The notes under the pieces: generated by a model | The model's database searches: none | What the model was told of the DNA's origin: nothing | What the model saw: only the letters and a program-made list of their open reading frames with translations | Position numbers and translations under genes: made by a program | In this document: one piece after another, positions 29,567-37,401 of the stretch | Layout: every line of letters begins with the position of its first letter | Position numbering within the stretch: position 1 is the stretch's first letter | Assembly: GCA_026988155.1 (NCBI GenBank) | Contig: JALSLW010000034.1 | Span: 1-59,700 of the forward strand | Source of the DNA: Methylomonas sp. | GTDB lineage: Bacteria > Pseudomonadota > Gammaproteobacteria > Methylococcales > Methylomonadaceae | Length of the DNA: 59,700 nucleotides | Reading direction: 5' to 3'

Positions 29567-29959
29567 TTATTCCCCTCTAATTGCGGACATCAGTCCGGAA
29601 AAGCGACCATTAATAAAACGCAAACTGGCCTGGTATTGCACAGCATTTTCAGAATATTTAGCCTGTTCAATATGAGATTCAACCGTATTGCCATCTAATG
29701 AAGCCTGATTTGGGTTCCGAAACATCATTGTAGCCCCCAACAAATGGTCATTGGGTGAAAGATGTCCACCTTGTGTACGTTCCAAAGAACTATTATTAAC
29801 CATTGATTTTTTTAGCACTGCCTGAAAATCCAAATCTCGCGCCTTATACCCCGGTGTATCCGCATTAGCCATATTAGATGCAAGTACTTCACTGCGCTTT
29901 TCACGCAAAGCCAAAGCTTGGGGATGAATGCCTAATGCACTGTTAAAATTAATCGCCAT
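29567..29959 (-). CDS. flgB: Flagellar proximal rod protein FlgB
   Basis: First rod subunit, about 130 residues. ATG at 29959 is chosen because AGGTGG precedes it and the protein then starts MAINFNSALGIHPQALALRE. The frame is open to 30079, but that 40-residue cysteine-rich extension is unlike FlgB and would run across the likely promoter. It has the family motif LASNMANADTPGYKARDLDF and a typical C-terminal helix. It heads the flgBCDEFGHIJKL operon. Confidence 0.95.
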   Translation of the reverse strand: MAINFNSALGIHPQALALREKRSEVLASNMANADTPGYKARDLDFQAVLKKSMVNNSSLERTQGGHLSPNDHLLGATMMFRNPNQASLDGNTVESHIEQAKYSENAVQYQASLRFINGRFSGLMSAIRGE

Positions 29960-29992
29960 AATTGCCACCTCATTTCTTGTTACAAAACAAGT

Positions 29993-30008
29993 AGCACAGC
30001 TTATGCCA
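29993..30008 (-). promoter_or_regulatory. Probable sigma-54 promoter of the flgB operon
   Basis: Reading on the minus strand, TGGCATAAGCTGTGCT has GG and GC separated by the required ten bases. It matches the TGGCACR-N4-TTGCW consensus at all but two informative positions. It lies about 34 bases upstream of the flgB ATG, leaving a short leader with AGGTGG. Sigma-54 control of middle flagellar operons by FleQ/FlrC-type activators is established in Pseudomonas and Vibrio; its use here is inferred. Confidence 0.65.
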
Positions 30009-30382
30009 TAGGCAATAAAACATTTAAAATCATAATGATATAAAAATATTTTTTTTAACATTCTTGCAACTGCTTCCAAATAAACCGAGTCTCAAGCAAT
30101 CATAGAGAACAGACCATCATCCTGTAGAAAGAAGGATTGATAAAATGCCCTAAAAAACACATAACCACCTGTTTATACTTAAATTATTTATAAACTACTT
30201 AACAGCCGTAAAAAAACAGTAGTTTTAAGATTAAATGATAGGTGGCAATAATTAGCCGTACATTAAAAAATTAAAGGAAGGGATCGTCAATAAACTGACA
30301 GAAAGCAGAATAGCAGGATGAAGGAATTTCTGATTTATATAAAATGAAAAAATTGAATGCGGAGAGATAACGTTTTTCCGGC
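30009..30382. other. Intergenic region between cheR and flgB
   Basis: About 370 AT-rich bases without a credible gene. It should hold the activator-binding sites for the flgB promoter. Runs of A/T (for example around 30050) could be bent DNA. I see no terminator with a T-run after cheR. Confidence 0.5.
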
Positions 30383-31204
30383 TTAAGAAACCTTCTTGAA
30401 ATATCGGACTCCTCCGCTACGAACAGGCTCCAGTCCCTTAATAGCAACAGGCATGGCTTCAGTACTGCTAAGAAATATGTACCCCCCCGGCTCTAATGAA
30501 TTAACCATTCTAGAAAGAATGTCTCTTTTAACATCATCAGAAAAATAAATTAAAACATTTCGGCAAAAAATGATATCAAAATGTCCAAGTACAGAAAAAG
30601 GTTTAAGCAGATTAAAGGGCTGAAACCTTACCTTACCAGCTATTGTTGGATTAAGTTTGTAACCCTCATGGATTTTCTGAAAAAAACGGCTTTTAGTCTG
30701 CGCATCCAGGCCGCGGGATAGGGCAAGTTCCGAATAAACAGCGGCTTTAGCTTCTGCTAAAACTGTTTCAGAAATATCAGTACCAATAATTTGCACATTG
30801 CGCGTCTTCCCTATTTTTTTGTTCGCATCTTCTGCGCACATACTAATAGTATAAGGCTCCTGTCCAGAAGAACATGCAGCTGACCAGACTTTAACAGTCC
30901 CAGCTTTTCTTTCAAAAATCTCCGGAAATATTTTTTCCTTTAACTCATGAAACTGCATATCGTCACGAAACCAAAAGGTTTCGTTAGTCGTCATTGCATC
31001 AACAACTGCAGTCTTCAGCCTCAAACTCATAGGCCCGGTCATCTGTATATTATTTACCAATTCAGAAAATGAAGAAAAATCAAATATAGATAGCAAGCCC
31101 GCCAGTCTATTTTTAACCAGATACTGCTTATTATCTCCCAGCACTATGCCACAATGCTGACTCAAAAAGTTCTGAATTATTTTAAAGTCGCTTGTCGTCA
31201 TCAA
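30383..31204 (-). CDS. cheR: Chemotaxis protein methyltransferase CheR
   Basis: Methylates glutamates of chemoreceptors using S-adenosylmethionine. The 273-residue protein has the N-terminal all-helical CheR_N domain (FLSQHCGIVLGDNKQYLVKN). The SAM-binding methyltransferase domain contains VWSAACSSGQEPYTISM and FDIIFCRNVLIYF. The length is typical. No C-terminal receptor-tethering TPR domain is present. It lies 30 bases downstream of cheV, the order found beside flgA/flgM in Pseudomonas and Vibrio. Confidence 0.96.
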   Translation of the reverse strand: MMTTSDFKIIQNFLSQHCGIVLGDNKQYLVKNRLAGLLSIFDFSSFSELVNNIQMTGPMSLRLKTAVVDAMTTNETFWFRDDMQFHELKEKIFPEIFERKAGTVKVWSAACSSGQEPYTISMCAEDANKKIGKTRNVQIIGTDISETVLAEAKAAVYSELALSRGLDAQTKSRFFQKIHEGYKLNPTIAGKVRFQPFNLLKPFSVLGHFDIIFCRNVLIYFSDDVKRDILSRMVNSLEPGGYIFLSSTEAMPVAIKGLEPVRSGGVRYFKKVS

Positions 31205-31233
31205 AAACTATTGATCAATTAGAAATTATTATG

Positions 31234-32172
31234 TTAGACATCATTTTTCTGATGAAACTCCTTCAACTGTTCCTGAATAGTCTTGACTAAAGTATCCGGA
31301 TCAAATTTTGCCAAAAATTTATTTGCACCGACCTTTTCCACCATGCTGGTATTGAAAACGCCACTCAAGGAGGTATGAAGGATCAGAAAAACATCTTTCA
31401 TTTCAGCATGGCTTTTAATTTTAGTTGCCAAGGTATAGCCATCCATTCTGGGCATTTCTACATCAGAAATAATCATAGAATAATGTTTAGCAATATTAAT
31501 GCCCTCATCAGCCAATTGAGACAAATGCTCCCAGGCTTCCAAACCATCTTTTAAAGTCATACATTCAATGCCAACCTGAGTGCAAACACGCTTAACCTGG
31601 TTTCTGGCGACACTGGAATCATCTACAATCAAAACACGGTCGCCTGAGCCAGAAACGTCTTGGTCGATCATTTCTTCAGAGGCCGATTCTTGCCCCCCTA
31701 TCACCTCCTTCATCACCTTTTCAACATCAATCACTTCAATTAGTTCTTTGTCAAATTCTGTGACTGCCGTCAAATAGCTTTCTTTTCCCGCGCCACTCGG
31801 CGGTGCATTCACTTGATCCCAGCCTATATTGATAATCCTATCTACGGCACCCACTAAAAAACCCTGTATTGTCCGGTTATATTCAGTGACGATCACGTAA
31901 CTTTCTAACCCTCTGTCCAATGCACGCATACCAATTGCCATGGAAAGATCCAAAACAGGAATTGTTTTGCCACGCAAATGAGCCACACCACATATTACTG
32001 AATGTGCTTTGGGAATCTGAGTTAAAGAAGGGCATTGGATAACCTCCTGAACTTTAAAAACATTAATGCCAAACCGCTGTCGCCCAGCCAATTTAAACAA
32101 TAAAAGTTCAAACCTATTATGCCCGGCCAACTTAGTTCTCTGGTCAACCCCCTCTAAAATACTGGCCATCAT
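31234..32172 (-). CDS. cheV: Chemotaxis coupling/response protein CheV
   Basis: Couples receptors to CheA and modulates signalling by phosphorylation. The 312-residue protein has an N-terminal CheW-like domain (FGINVFKVQEVIQCP; VAHLRGKTIPVLDLSMAIG) and a C-terminal receiver domain. The acceptor aspartate is in MIISDVEMPRMDG, and a late lysine in FLAKFDPD is conserved. The first two codons are both ATG and either could be used. It is divergent from flgA and starts the cheV-cheR unit. Confidence 0.95.
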   Translation of the reverse strand: MMASILEGVDQRTKLAGHNRFELLLFKLAGRQRFGINVFKVQEVIQCPSLTQIPKAHSVICGVAHLRGKTIPVLDLSMAIGMRALDRGLESYVIVTEYNRTIQGFLVGAVDRIINIGWDQVNAPPSGAGKESYLTAVTEFDKELIEVIDVEKVMKEVIGGQESASEEMIDQDVSGSGDRVLIVDDSSVARNQVKRVCTQVGIECMTLKDGLEAWEHLSQLADEGINIAKHYSMIISDVEMPRMDGYTLATKIKSHAEMKDVFLILHTSLSGVFNTSMVEKVGANKFLAKFDPDTLVKTIQEQLKEFHQKNDV

Positions 32173-32257
32173 TATCCTCTTAAATATAGTTATTTTTTAA
32201 GTATAGTAACTTTCTAAAACTTTACTTAAAACATTACCCTCTTATTTTTACACCTAC

Positions 32258-32273
32258 TGGCACACTTTATGTA
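32258..32273 (+). promoter_or_regulatory. Possible sigma-54 promoter of flgA
   Basis: TGGCACACTTTATGTA has a perfect -24 half (TGGCACA), but the -12 half is ATGTA where TTGCW is expected, with GT where GC is usual. It lies 48 bases before the flgA ATG. Plausible by place, weak by sequence. Confidence 0.35.
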
Positions 32274-32320
32274 TGTAAACAAATAAAGCTTTAAACGCGA
32301 CATAACTTTGACGGTATATT

Positions 32321-33022
32321 ATGAAAAAAATTACTTTTATTTGCTGCTGGCTATTACTGTTAACTAGCTATATATCGCCAGTTAATGCCTCACAATTTCA
32401 GACCATCGATTCAATTCAGGAGGCAACACGAGAATTCATAGCGTCTAGCCTACCCGCTTCCACAGATTATAATTTGACCCTCGGAAAGATTGATAGCCGA
32501 CTGAAACTTCCGCTTTGCGGTATTCCTCTCGAAATATACAGCTCAAAAGACGTACTTAAGGCTGGGCGAAATTCCATTGGCGTAAAATGTAAAAGTCAAA
32601 AAAAATGGACAATTTACACTTCAGTCATTATAGATATTTTTAAAGAAGTCATTGTTTTATCTCAGCCCATCAAACGCGGAGAAATATATACCAAAGACAT
32701 CTTGCAACTGCAAAAAAAAGAGGTATCTAAATTGCGCTCGGGTTTTTTCACTGACCCCCAAAAAATTATTAACAAGCAAGCTTCCCGAAATTTAAACCTT
32801 GGTGCAGTAGTTACTCTACTGAATGTCAAAGAACCGAAATTAGTTAAACGAGGAGAAAAGGTATCCATTAAAATAAGCAGCCCAAACCTTGAGATAAGTG
32901 TTGCAGGCATTGCTATGATGGATGGTATAAAAAATCAAAATATTAGAGTGAAAAACATTAAATCAAAACAGATTGTACAGGCAACAGTGGCAAAACAAGG
33001 CCAAGTTGTAGTCAGCTTTTAA
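32321..33022 (+). CDS. flgA: Flagellar basal body P-ring chaperone FlgA
   Basis: Periplasmic chaperone for P-ring assembly. The 233-residue precursor has a signal peptide (hydrophobic core WLLLLTSYI, cleavage near VNA). The C-terminal SAF domain contains QPIKRGEIYTKDILQLQKKE. It ends with VKNIKSKQIVQATVAKQGQV, the usual FlgA tail. It is divergent from cheV and followed by flgM and flgN. Confidence 0.93.
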   Translation: MKKITFICCWLLLLTSYISPVNASQFQTIDSIQEATREFIASSLPASTDYNLTLGKIDSRLKLPLCGIPLEIYSSKDVLKAGRNSIGVKCKSQKKWTIYTSVIIDIFKEVIVLSQPIKRGEIYTKDILQLQKKEVSKLRSGFFTDPQKIINKQASRNLNLGAVVTLLNVKEPKLVKRGEKVSIKISSPNLEISVAGIAMMDGIKNQNIRVKNIKSKQIVQATVAKQGQVVVSF

Positions 33023-33050
33023 TAGCTATAAAATAAACCTAAAAAAATAT

Positions 33051-33077
33051 TAAAGTAATCAGCAAAACTGCCGATAA
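33051..33077 (+). promoter_or_regulatory. Sigma-28 (FliA) promoter of flgM
   Basis: TAAAGTAA at 33051-33058, an 11-base spacer, and GCCGATAA at 33070-33077. This is the TAAAGTTT-N11-GCCGATAA consensus with two mismatches in the -35 and none in the -10. It lies 32 bases before the flgM ATG. It would give FliA-dependent late expression of flgM and flgN, the classic feedback loop. Confidence 0.9.
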
Positions 33078-33109
33078 CAGTTTTAGATTAATATAAATAG
33101 GAAACAATC

Positions 33110-33418
33110 ATGGCTATTCAATCATTATCTGGCAAAACCAATGCTCCTGTTTTACCTTCAAAGTCAGCACCTACTGGCAAGGTAAATAGCACAGAGCCTA
33201 AGATTGCCGAAAAAACCTCAGACAGTGTTGCGATTACCTCTGTTGCGAAAGAAATAACCAAAGCGTTTGAATCATCAACAGCCACGCCCGGGATTAATGA
33301 GGAGCGTGTTCAGGCAGTAAAAAAAGCATTAGCAGATGGAAACTACCCTATTGATGCTGAAAAAATTGCTTCAAAAATGATTCAGATGGAACAGGAACAA
33401 TTTAACAATAGCAGATAA
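33110..33418 (+). CDS. flgM: Anti-sigma-28 factor FlgM
   Basis: Binds FliA and blocks late flagellar genes until exported through the finished hook. The 102-residue protein is disordered-looking in its first half. The FliA-binding C-terminal helices are recognisable as ERVQAVKKALADGNYPIDAE followed by KIASKMIQ. ATAGGAAA precedes the ATG. It is preceded by a near-consensus FliA promoter and followed after four bases by flgN. Confidence 0.94.
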   Translation: MAIQSLSGKTNAPVLPSKSAPTGKVNSTEPKIAEKTSDSVAITSVAKEITKAFESSTATPGINEERVQAVKKALADGNYPIDAEKIASKMIQMEQEQFNNSR

Positions 33419-33422
33419 CATT

Positions 33423-33917
33423 ATGATCAATAAAACACACCCCATTACAGAAAAGCTTCTTACAAATGGTCTAGACCTAAGCCAAAAACTGCTTAATTTG
33501 CTAACTTCAGAAGCAGAGAGCTTAAGGCAACATGCTGACTCGAAAACCATTTCGGACATTGCATCCAGCAAGAAAGAAACGGTCTCTCAGCTAGATCAGT
33601 TTTCAAGGCAGATGACGCAAGTGCTCGCGACCGAAAAGCTAGAAATGTCCCCTAGCGGCATTGACGAATACTTTAAAAAAGCTGAAACAGTCAATCTAAA
33701 TACTTCCAGATCAACCAGCCTATGGCAAGAAATAATCTCTGTTTCCAAACAGTGTAAACTGCTTAACGAGAAAAATGGCGCTAGCATTAACTTATTAGCT
33801 CAGCACACCCACCGCTCATTACAGCTTCTCAAAGGCAAATCCCAACAGGCCACAACATACGGGCGTGATGGCTCAACTTATAGCGACCGGCTTTCTAACA
33901 CTCTAGTTTCGGTGTAA
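33423..33917 (+). CDS. flgN: FlgN-type flagellar export chaperone
   Basis: A 164-residue, mostly helical protein without signal peptide, immediately after flgM. This is the place and size of FlgN, the export chaperone for FlgK and FlgL. The sequence (LLNLLTSEAESLRQHADSKT and a second long helix ending LLKGKSQQATTYGRDGSTY) fits the FlgN family, which is poorly conserved. The C-terminal YGRDG element is the kind often seen in FlgN proteins. The assignment leans on context. Confidence 0.85.
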   Translation: MINKTHPITEKLLTNGLDLSQKLLNLLTSEAESLRQHADSKTISDIASSKKETVSQLDQFSRQMTQVLATEKLEMSPSGIDEYFKKAETVNLNTSRSTSLWQEIISVSKQCKLLNEKNGASINLLAQHTHRSLQLLKGKSQQATTYGRDGSTYSDRLSNTLVSV

Positions 33918-33992
33918 ACTACTGCCAATAATTTTCTTAACTCACTCAAGTCACCCTTGACAGCAGTGATTATATTAAAGAGAACACCACGC

Positions 33993-34784
33993 ATGCTAGG
34001 GACGTTAAAAGGTTTTTTCGGCAAAAAAGAAAACATAACAGCCTCAGATTCTGAAACTTATGAGCCAAAACCCAGTTCAAACCCCAATTTTTTGACAGAT
34101 CCAAAAAAAATCAGATGCCTTCTTAAAAATATTGAGGAAGCCGCGCCTATCTGCACTATTACTATTGAGGGAACAAATGACTCATTCAGCACATCAATCC
34201 TAGATGTTCAGCTAGAAAACAATCAAATTATCCTTGATGAACTGTCTCCATCACATGGCAATGAACTTGTAATCAGCAAAAAGGCATTCAAGCTTTCAAC
34301 TATCTACAATGGCATTCATTTAGCCTTCAAGGTTAATAATATTGAAACGGGACGTTCCCGTGAAATTGTCTATTATAAAGTGGCCATACCCAACAGAATA
34401 TATTATCCTCAGCGCAGATCATCGCCCCGCATTCAAATAACAGTACTCCACATTCCTTTTTCTGGCATTTCCGAAAGAACAAAAGCAACCGTGGGAGGAT
34501 CTATTTTTGACATATCAAGAAAAGGTCTAAGCCTAGGCATTTCTCTCACTAACAATATTGCCCGACTGCAGCGCGGAGACACATTAAAAAATTGTCGCAT
34601 CTCCTTTGAAGGCCAGATGATAAGCTTTGATCTTTCCGTCCGATTTGTAAAAACCTCAAACATAAGTACTGCAAGAACAATAATTGGCGGATATTTTGAA
34701 AACCTCTCCTCAAAAAGCAGGAATAAACTTGAACGCTTTGTTGCCACATTAGAGCGAGAAGAAATCAGAAATCGGAGAGAATAA
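33993..34784 (+). CDS. PilZ-domain flagellar brake protein (YcgR-like)
   Basis: A c-di-GMP-responsive regulator, expected to slow the flagellar motor when c-di-GMP rises. The N-terminal half (about residues 30-125) is YcgR-N-like. The C-terminal PilZ domain has the c-di-GMP-binding motifs RRSSPR (RxxxR) and DISRKGLSLG (DxSxxG). ATG at 33993 gives 263 residues; the TTG at 33957 would lack this support. It follows flgN by 75 bases, and a YcgR-like gene after flgMN is a known arrangement. Confidence 0.85.
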   Translation: MLGTLKGFFGKKENITASDSETYEPKPSSNPNFLTDPKKIRCLLKNIEEAAPICTITIEGTNDSFSTSILDVQLENNQIILDELSPSHGNELVISKKAFKLSTIYNGIHLAFKVNNIETGRSREIVYYKVAIPNRIYYPQRRSSPRIQITVLHIPFSGISERTKATVGGSIFDISRKGLSLGISLTNNIARLQRGDTLKNCRISFEGQMISFDLSVRFVKTSNISTARTIIGGYFENLSSKSRNKLERFVATLEREEIRNRRE

Positions 34785-34818
34785 AGCCGTCACAATATGA
34801 TAGAATGAAAAGCCAGCT

Positions 34819-34895
<77 letters not shown>

Positions 34896-35084
34896 TTTCT
34901 GCACCACAAAACCTTTCCATAGCCCATTATCCTAAAAAAATCAGCTGAATATAGAGCTATAATCCCAAACACCTATCACCTGAGCCGAGCCATGGTATTA
35001 CCTCCAAAAACCACGCACCCGGTGGGTGACAAAGAAATCGCCTTTCCCAAGCGATAAATTAGCGTACTGGTTGCCGTACATTTG

Positions 35085-35354
35085 ATGGAAAAATTCATAT
35101 TGAGCGCCCCCCAGGCTCAGGTGACCCCGCTGGGACAGCTTCCCTTTATCATTCAGTTTTTAAAAATGGGGCACCTATTCCAGCAGTGGGTTGACGGATG
35201 CCCCTTGCACTACACCAGCAACAATGTCCCCGGGAAAGTTGACGTATTAGGCTCATTCCTGCTGTCGATTCTGTCAGGGCACACACGCTATGCCCATATT
35301 ATCAGCCTGATGACAGACAGAGTCAATGCCAGCCTGCGGTGGTTTTCAATATAG
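35085..35354 (+). pseudogene. 5' fragment of a transposase gene
   Basis: Ninety or so residues that read like the N-terminus of a DDE transposase of the IS4/IS1380 kind. They include VLGSFLLSILSGHTRYAHI and ISLMTDRVNASL, after which the homology stops and four residues later a stop codon follows (...LRWFSI). The catalytic domain is absent, so it is a dead remnant. It begins 190 bases after tRNA-Arg. The family name is from memory and only moderately sure; that it is a truncated transposase is more secure. Confidence 0.7.
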
Positions 35355-35470
35355 TTATCGCCTAAAGCTTTAAAATTATGCAGCCTCTTTTCTTTCCTTT
35401 TTGTTTTTTCCATTATCTGGATTTAATCTCACTTCCCTGATCTCATCCCAATCCCTTATTTCGCGACTAC

Positions 35471-35768
35471 AGAACAGCGCCTGCCACACCGAAAACCAAT
35501 GGAATGGTTGAGCATGTTAACGGAACAATAAAAGATGCCTCAATTAAGGTCTTAATGTATAAAGACAAGGCCGACACAAAGCTGATTTAAATAAGCTCTT
35601 GGTGTATTACAACCTTAATCGAAGGCATGGTAGCTTAAAAAGAGACGCAAGGTTAGAACGCCCTTTGAAGCTGTCGAATATTGGTATAGAATGAATCCGG
35701 ATATTTTTATAAAATCACCTGATATGTTTCGAGCTGATCTTTTAAAAAATCATGGCATAACGTCGTGA
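35471..35768 (+). pseudogene. Decayed IS481-like transposase, C-terminal part
   Basis: Three overlapping pieces in different frames together give the C-terminal part of an IS481-type integrase. From 35471 comes ATPKTNGMVEHVNGTIKDAS. After a frameshift near 35580 comes YYNLNRRHGSLKRDA. After a second near 35660 comes TPFEAVEYWYRMNPDIF, ending SPDMFRADLLKNHG before TGA at 35766. The N-terminal part, with most of the catalytic core, is missing. At least two frameshifts and the truncation make it inactive. No clear terminal repeats were found. Confidence 0.8.
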
Positions 35769-35970
35769 AACCTGACTCAACTGATTTTTTTAGGCTTGTC
35801 CTGAAAAAGTCATTTGTTCACGGCTTCTGGCACAATCTATTAGCTTTATAGTACTTTAAAACCAATAGCTTGCTCTGTAATTCTGAGTTCAACTGACCTT
35901 TTTAGGTTTAAGCCTATACGGCTTTAAAAACTATAACTCTTGAATAACTTACATATTAAGGAATATTATA

Positions 35971-36411
35971 ATGAAAAAAAAATCCGCACTATTCTTTACA
36001 CTACTTTTTAGCTTTGCCAGCAGTTCAGTTTTAGCTCGCAATGATGTATCTGATTTTTCTATTGCAGATGTTATGTCTCAGGAACAGGCTAAAGAAGCTT
36101 TGGGAAATGATGTTCGCTTTTATTTTGGCAATCAAAGACACGGAAAAATATTGAAAAGCTGGGGAGAAGTCAGCACCAATAAAAAAACAAATGCATTTTT
36201 AAAGTCCGACCAGGAAGCCTGTACCCGAGCGTTTCTATCTGCGCTGATTACACTTAAAAAACGTACTTTAAAAGAAGGTGGAAATGCCGTTATCAAAATC
36301 AAATCCAATTACAACCGCAAAGTAACCAATAGCAGTACTACTTTTCAATGTGGAGCGGGGAATATAGTGGCCGGTGTTGCTTTACTTGGGACAGTTGTAA
36401 AAATTCGATAA
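35971..36411 (+). CDS. Small exported protein of unknown function (often labelled excinuclease ATPase subunit)
   Basis: A 146-residue protein with a clear signal peptide (MKKKSALFFTLLFSFASSSVLA). The mature part contains GNDVRFYFGNQRHGKI, a DQEACTRAFLSALITLK helix and GGNAVIKIKSNYN before a C-terminal CGAGNIVAGVALLGTVVKI. I recall relatives labelled excinuclease ATPase subunit, but there is no ATPase motif and the protein is exported. The fold may resemble the YbjQ/heavy-metal-binding group. AAGGAATATTATA precedes the ATG. It is convergent with rpsI across a shared terminator. Confidence 0.8.
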   Translation: MKKKSALFFTLLFSFASSSVLARNDVSDFSIADVMSQEQAKEALGNDVRFYFGNQRHGKILKSWGEVSTNKKTNAFLKSDQEACTRAFLSALITLKKRTLKEGGNAVIKIKSNYNRKVTNSSTTFQCGAGNIVAGVALLGTVVKIR

Positions 36412-36424
36412 AACCCAAACAAAA

Positions 36425-36456
36425 AAGGGTTCGCTGTCTGCTGACAACGAACCCTT
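36425..36456. terminator. Bidirectional intrinsic terminator between the exported protein and rpsI
   Basis: Stem AAGGGTTCG/CGAACCCTT (36425-36433, 36448-36456) with an inner TGTC/GACA pairing. On the minus strand it is followed by a T-run (A-run before 36427), on the plus strand by TTCTTAT. Main use is probably for rplM-rpsI. Confidence 0.85.
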
Positions 36457-36496
36457 CTTATCAGGAACAGCTTTAAAAAGCCATTCCGAATAGCAA

Positions 36497-36886
36497 TTAA
36501 CGTTTTGAGTACTGAGGACGTTTTCTCGCCTTGTGCAAACCGACTTTTTTACGCTCTACAACTCGTGCATCACGAGTGACATAACCTGCAACTCTTAGCG
36601 AAGGACGCAACTCCTCATCAAAATCCATTAATGCTCTTGTTACACCATGGCGAATCGCTCCGGCCTGACCAGATGGTCCACCGCCTTTAACAATGACATT
36701 AAAATCGAAATCTTCTACTTTTTCCAGAAGCTCTAATGGCTGTTTTGCCACCATTTGGTCTGTTCTGCGACCAAAGTACTCTTCTATCGTTTTACTATTG
36801 ATGGTAAATTTTCCAGTACCAGTGACTGCGTAAACGCGTGCTATTGCACTTTTACGACGACCTGTTCCATAATATTGAGCTGCCAT
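36497..36886 (-). CDS. rpsI: 30S ribosomal protein S9
   Basis: Small-subunit protein whose C-terminal tail reaches the P-site tRNA. The 129-residue protein has [15 protein letters not shown] at the start and [15 protein letters not shown] in the middle. The basic tail [17 protein letters not shown] ends in the universally conserved SKR. It follows rplM by eight bases, the usual rplM-rpsI pair. A terminator lies about 40 bases after the stop. Confidence 0.98.
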   Translation of the reverse strand: MAAQYYGTGRRKSAIARVYAVTGTGKFTINSKTIEEYFGRRTDQMVAKQPLELLEKVEDFDFNVIVKGGGPSGQAGAIRHGVTRALMDFDEELRPSLRVAGYVTRDARVVERKKVGLHKARKRPQYSKR

Positions 36887-36894
36887 AATCTATC

Positions 36895-37323
36895 CTATAA
36901 TTCCAAAGCTTTAGGCTGTTGTGCTTGATGATCGTGAGTTGGTCCTGCATAGACTTTCAATTTCTTGAACATTGCTCGGCCCAATGGGTTTTTAGGCAAC
37001 ATGCCTTCAACCGCCTTATTAATAATACGATCAGGGAAAGTCTTTCTTAGCTTACCCAAGCTAACAGACTTCAAGCTACCCACATACCCTGTATGGTGGT
37101 GGTATATCTTGTCATTTTCTTTATTGCCTGTCACACCGATTTTTTCTGCGTTAACTACAATAATATAGTCGCCAGTATCAACATGTGGCGTATATTCTGG
37201 TTTATGTTTACCGCGAAGACGTCGTGCAATTTCAGTAGCAAGGCGACCTAATGTCTGTCCTTCTGCATCAATGACGTACCAATCGCGCTTAACTTCTGCT
37301 GGCTTTGCACTAAATGTTTTCAT
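36895..37323 (-). CDS. rplM: 50S ribosomal protein L13
   Basis: Early-assembling large-subunit protein. The 142-residue length is exactly the usual one. The sequence has [20 protein letters not shown], the [20 protein letters not shown] block and a C-terminal [18 protein letters not shown]. It heads the rplM-rpsI operon. The 78-base gap from ntrX leaves room for its own promoter. Confidence 0.98.
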   Translation of the reverse strand: MKTFSAKPAEVKRDWYVIDAEGQTLGRLATEIARRLRGKHKPEYTPHVDTGDYIIVVNAEKIGVTGNKENDKIYHHHTGYVGSLKSVSLGKLRKTFPDRIINKAVEGMLPKNPLGRAMFKKLKVYAGPTHDHQAQQPKALEL

Positions 37324-37401
37324 CTTTTACTTAGTAATTCGTTAAGGCTTGTATATAAGAGCGAGAATTCTACTCGAAACCCCACCATTTTTCAAGTTTA
37401 T

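Noticed and set aside
30064-30079. TTGGAAGCAGTTGCAA on the minus strand as a sigma-54 site for flgB
   Set aside because: GG and GC are only eight bases apart; sigma-54 needs ten.
29960-30079. N-terminal 40-residue extension of FlgB
   Set aside because: Unlike any FlgB, crosses the likely promoter, and the ATG at 29959 has a good ribosome binding site.
35020-35033. CACCCGGTGGGTG palindrome before the transposase fragment as an insertion-sequence end
   Set aside because: No matching copy on the other side of the fragment.
35376-35513. Minus-strand frame ending ...PDNGKNKKERKEAA, protein-like in look
   Set aside because: It runs antisense through the IS481 remnant, lacks a start, and only the plus-strand reading gives transposase homology.
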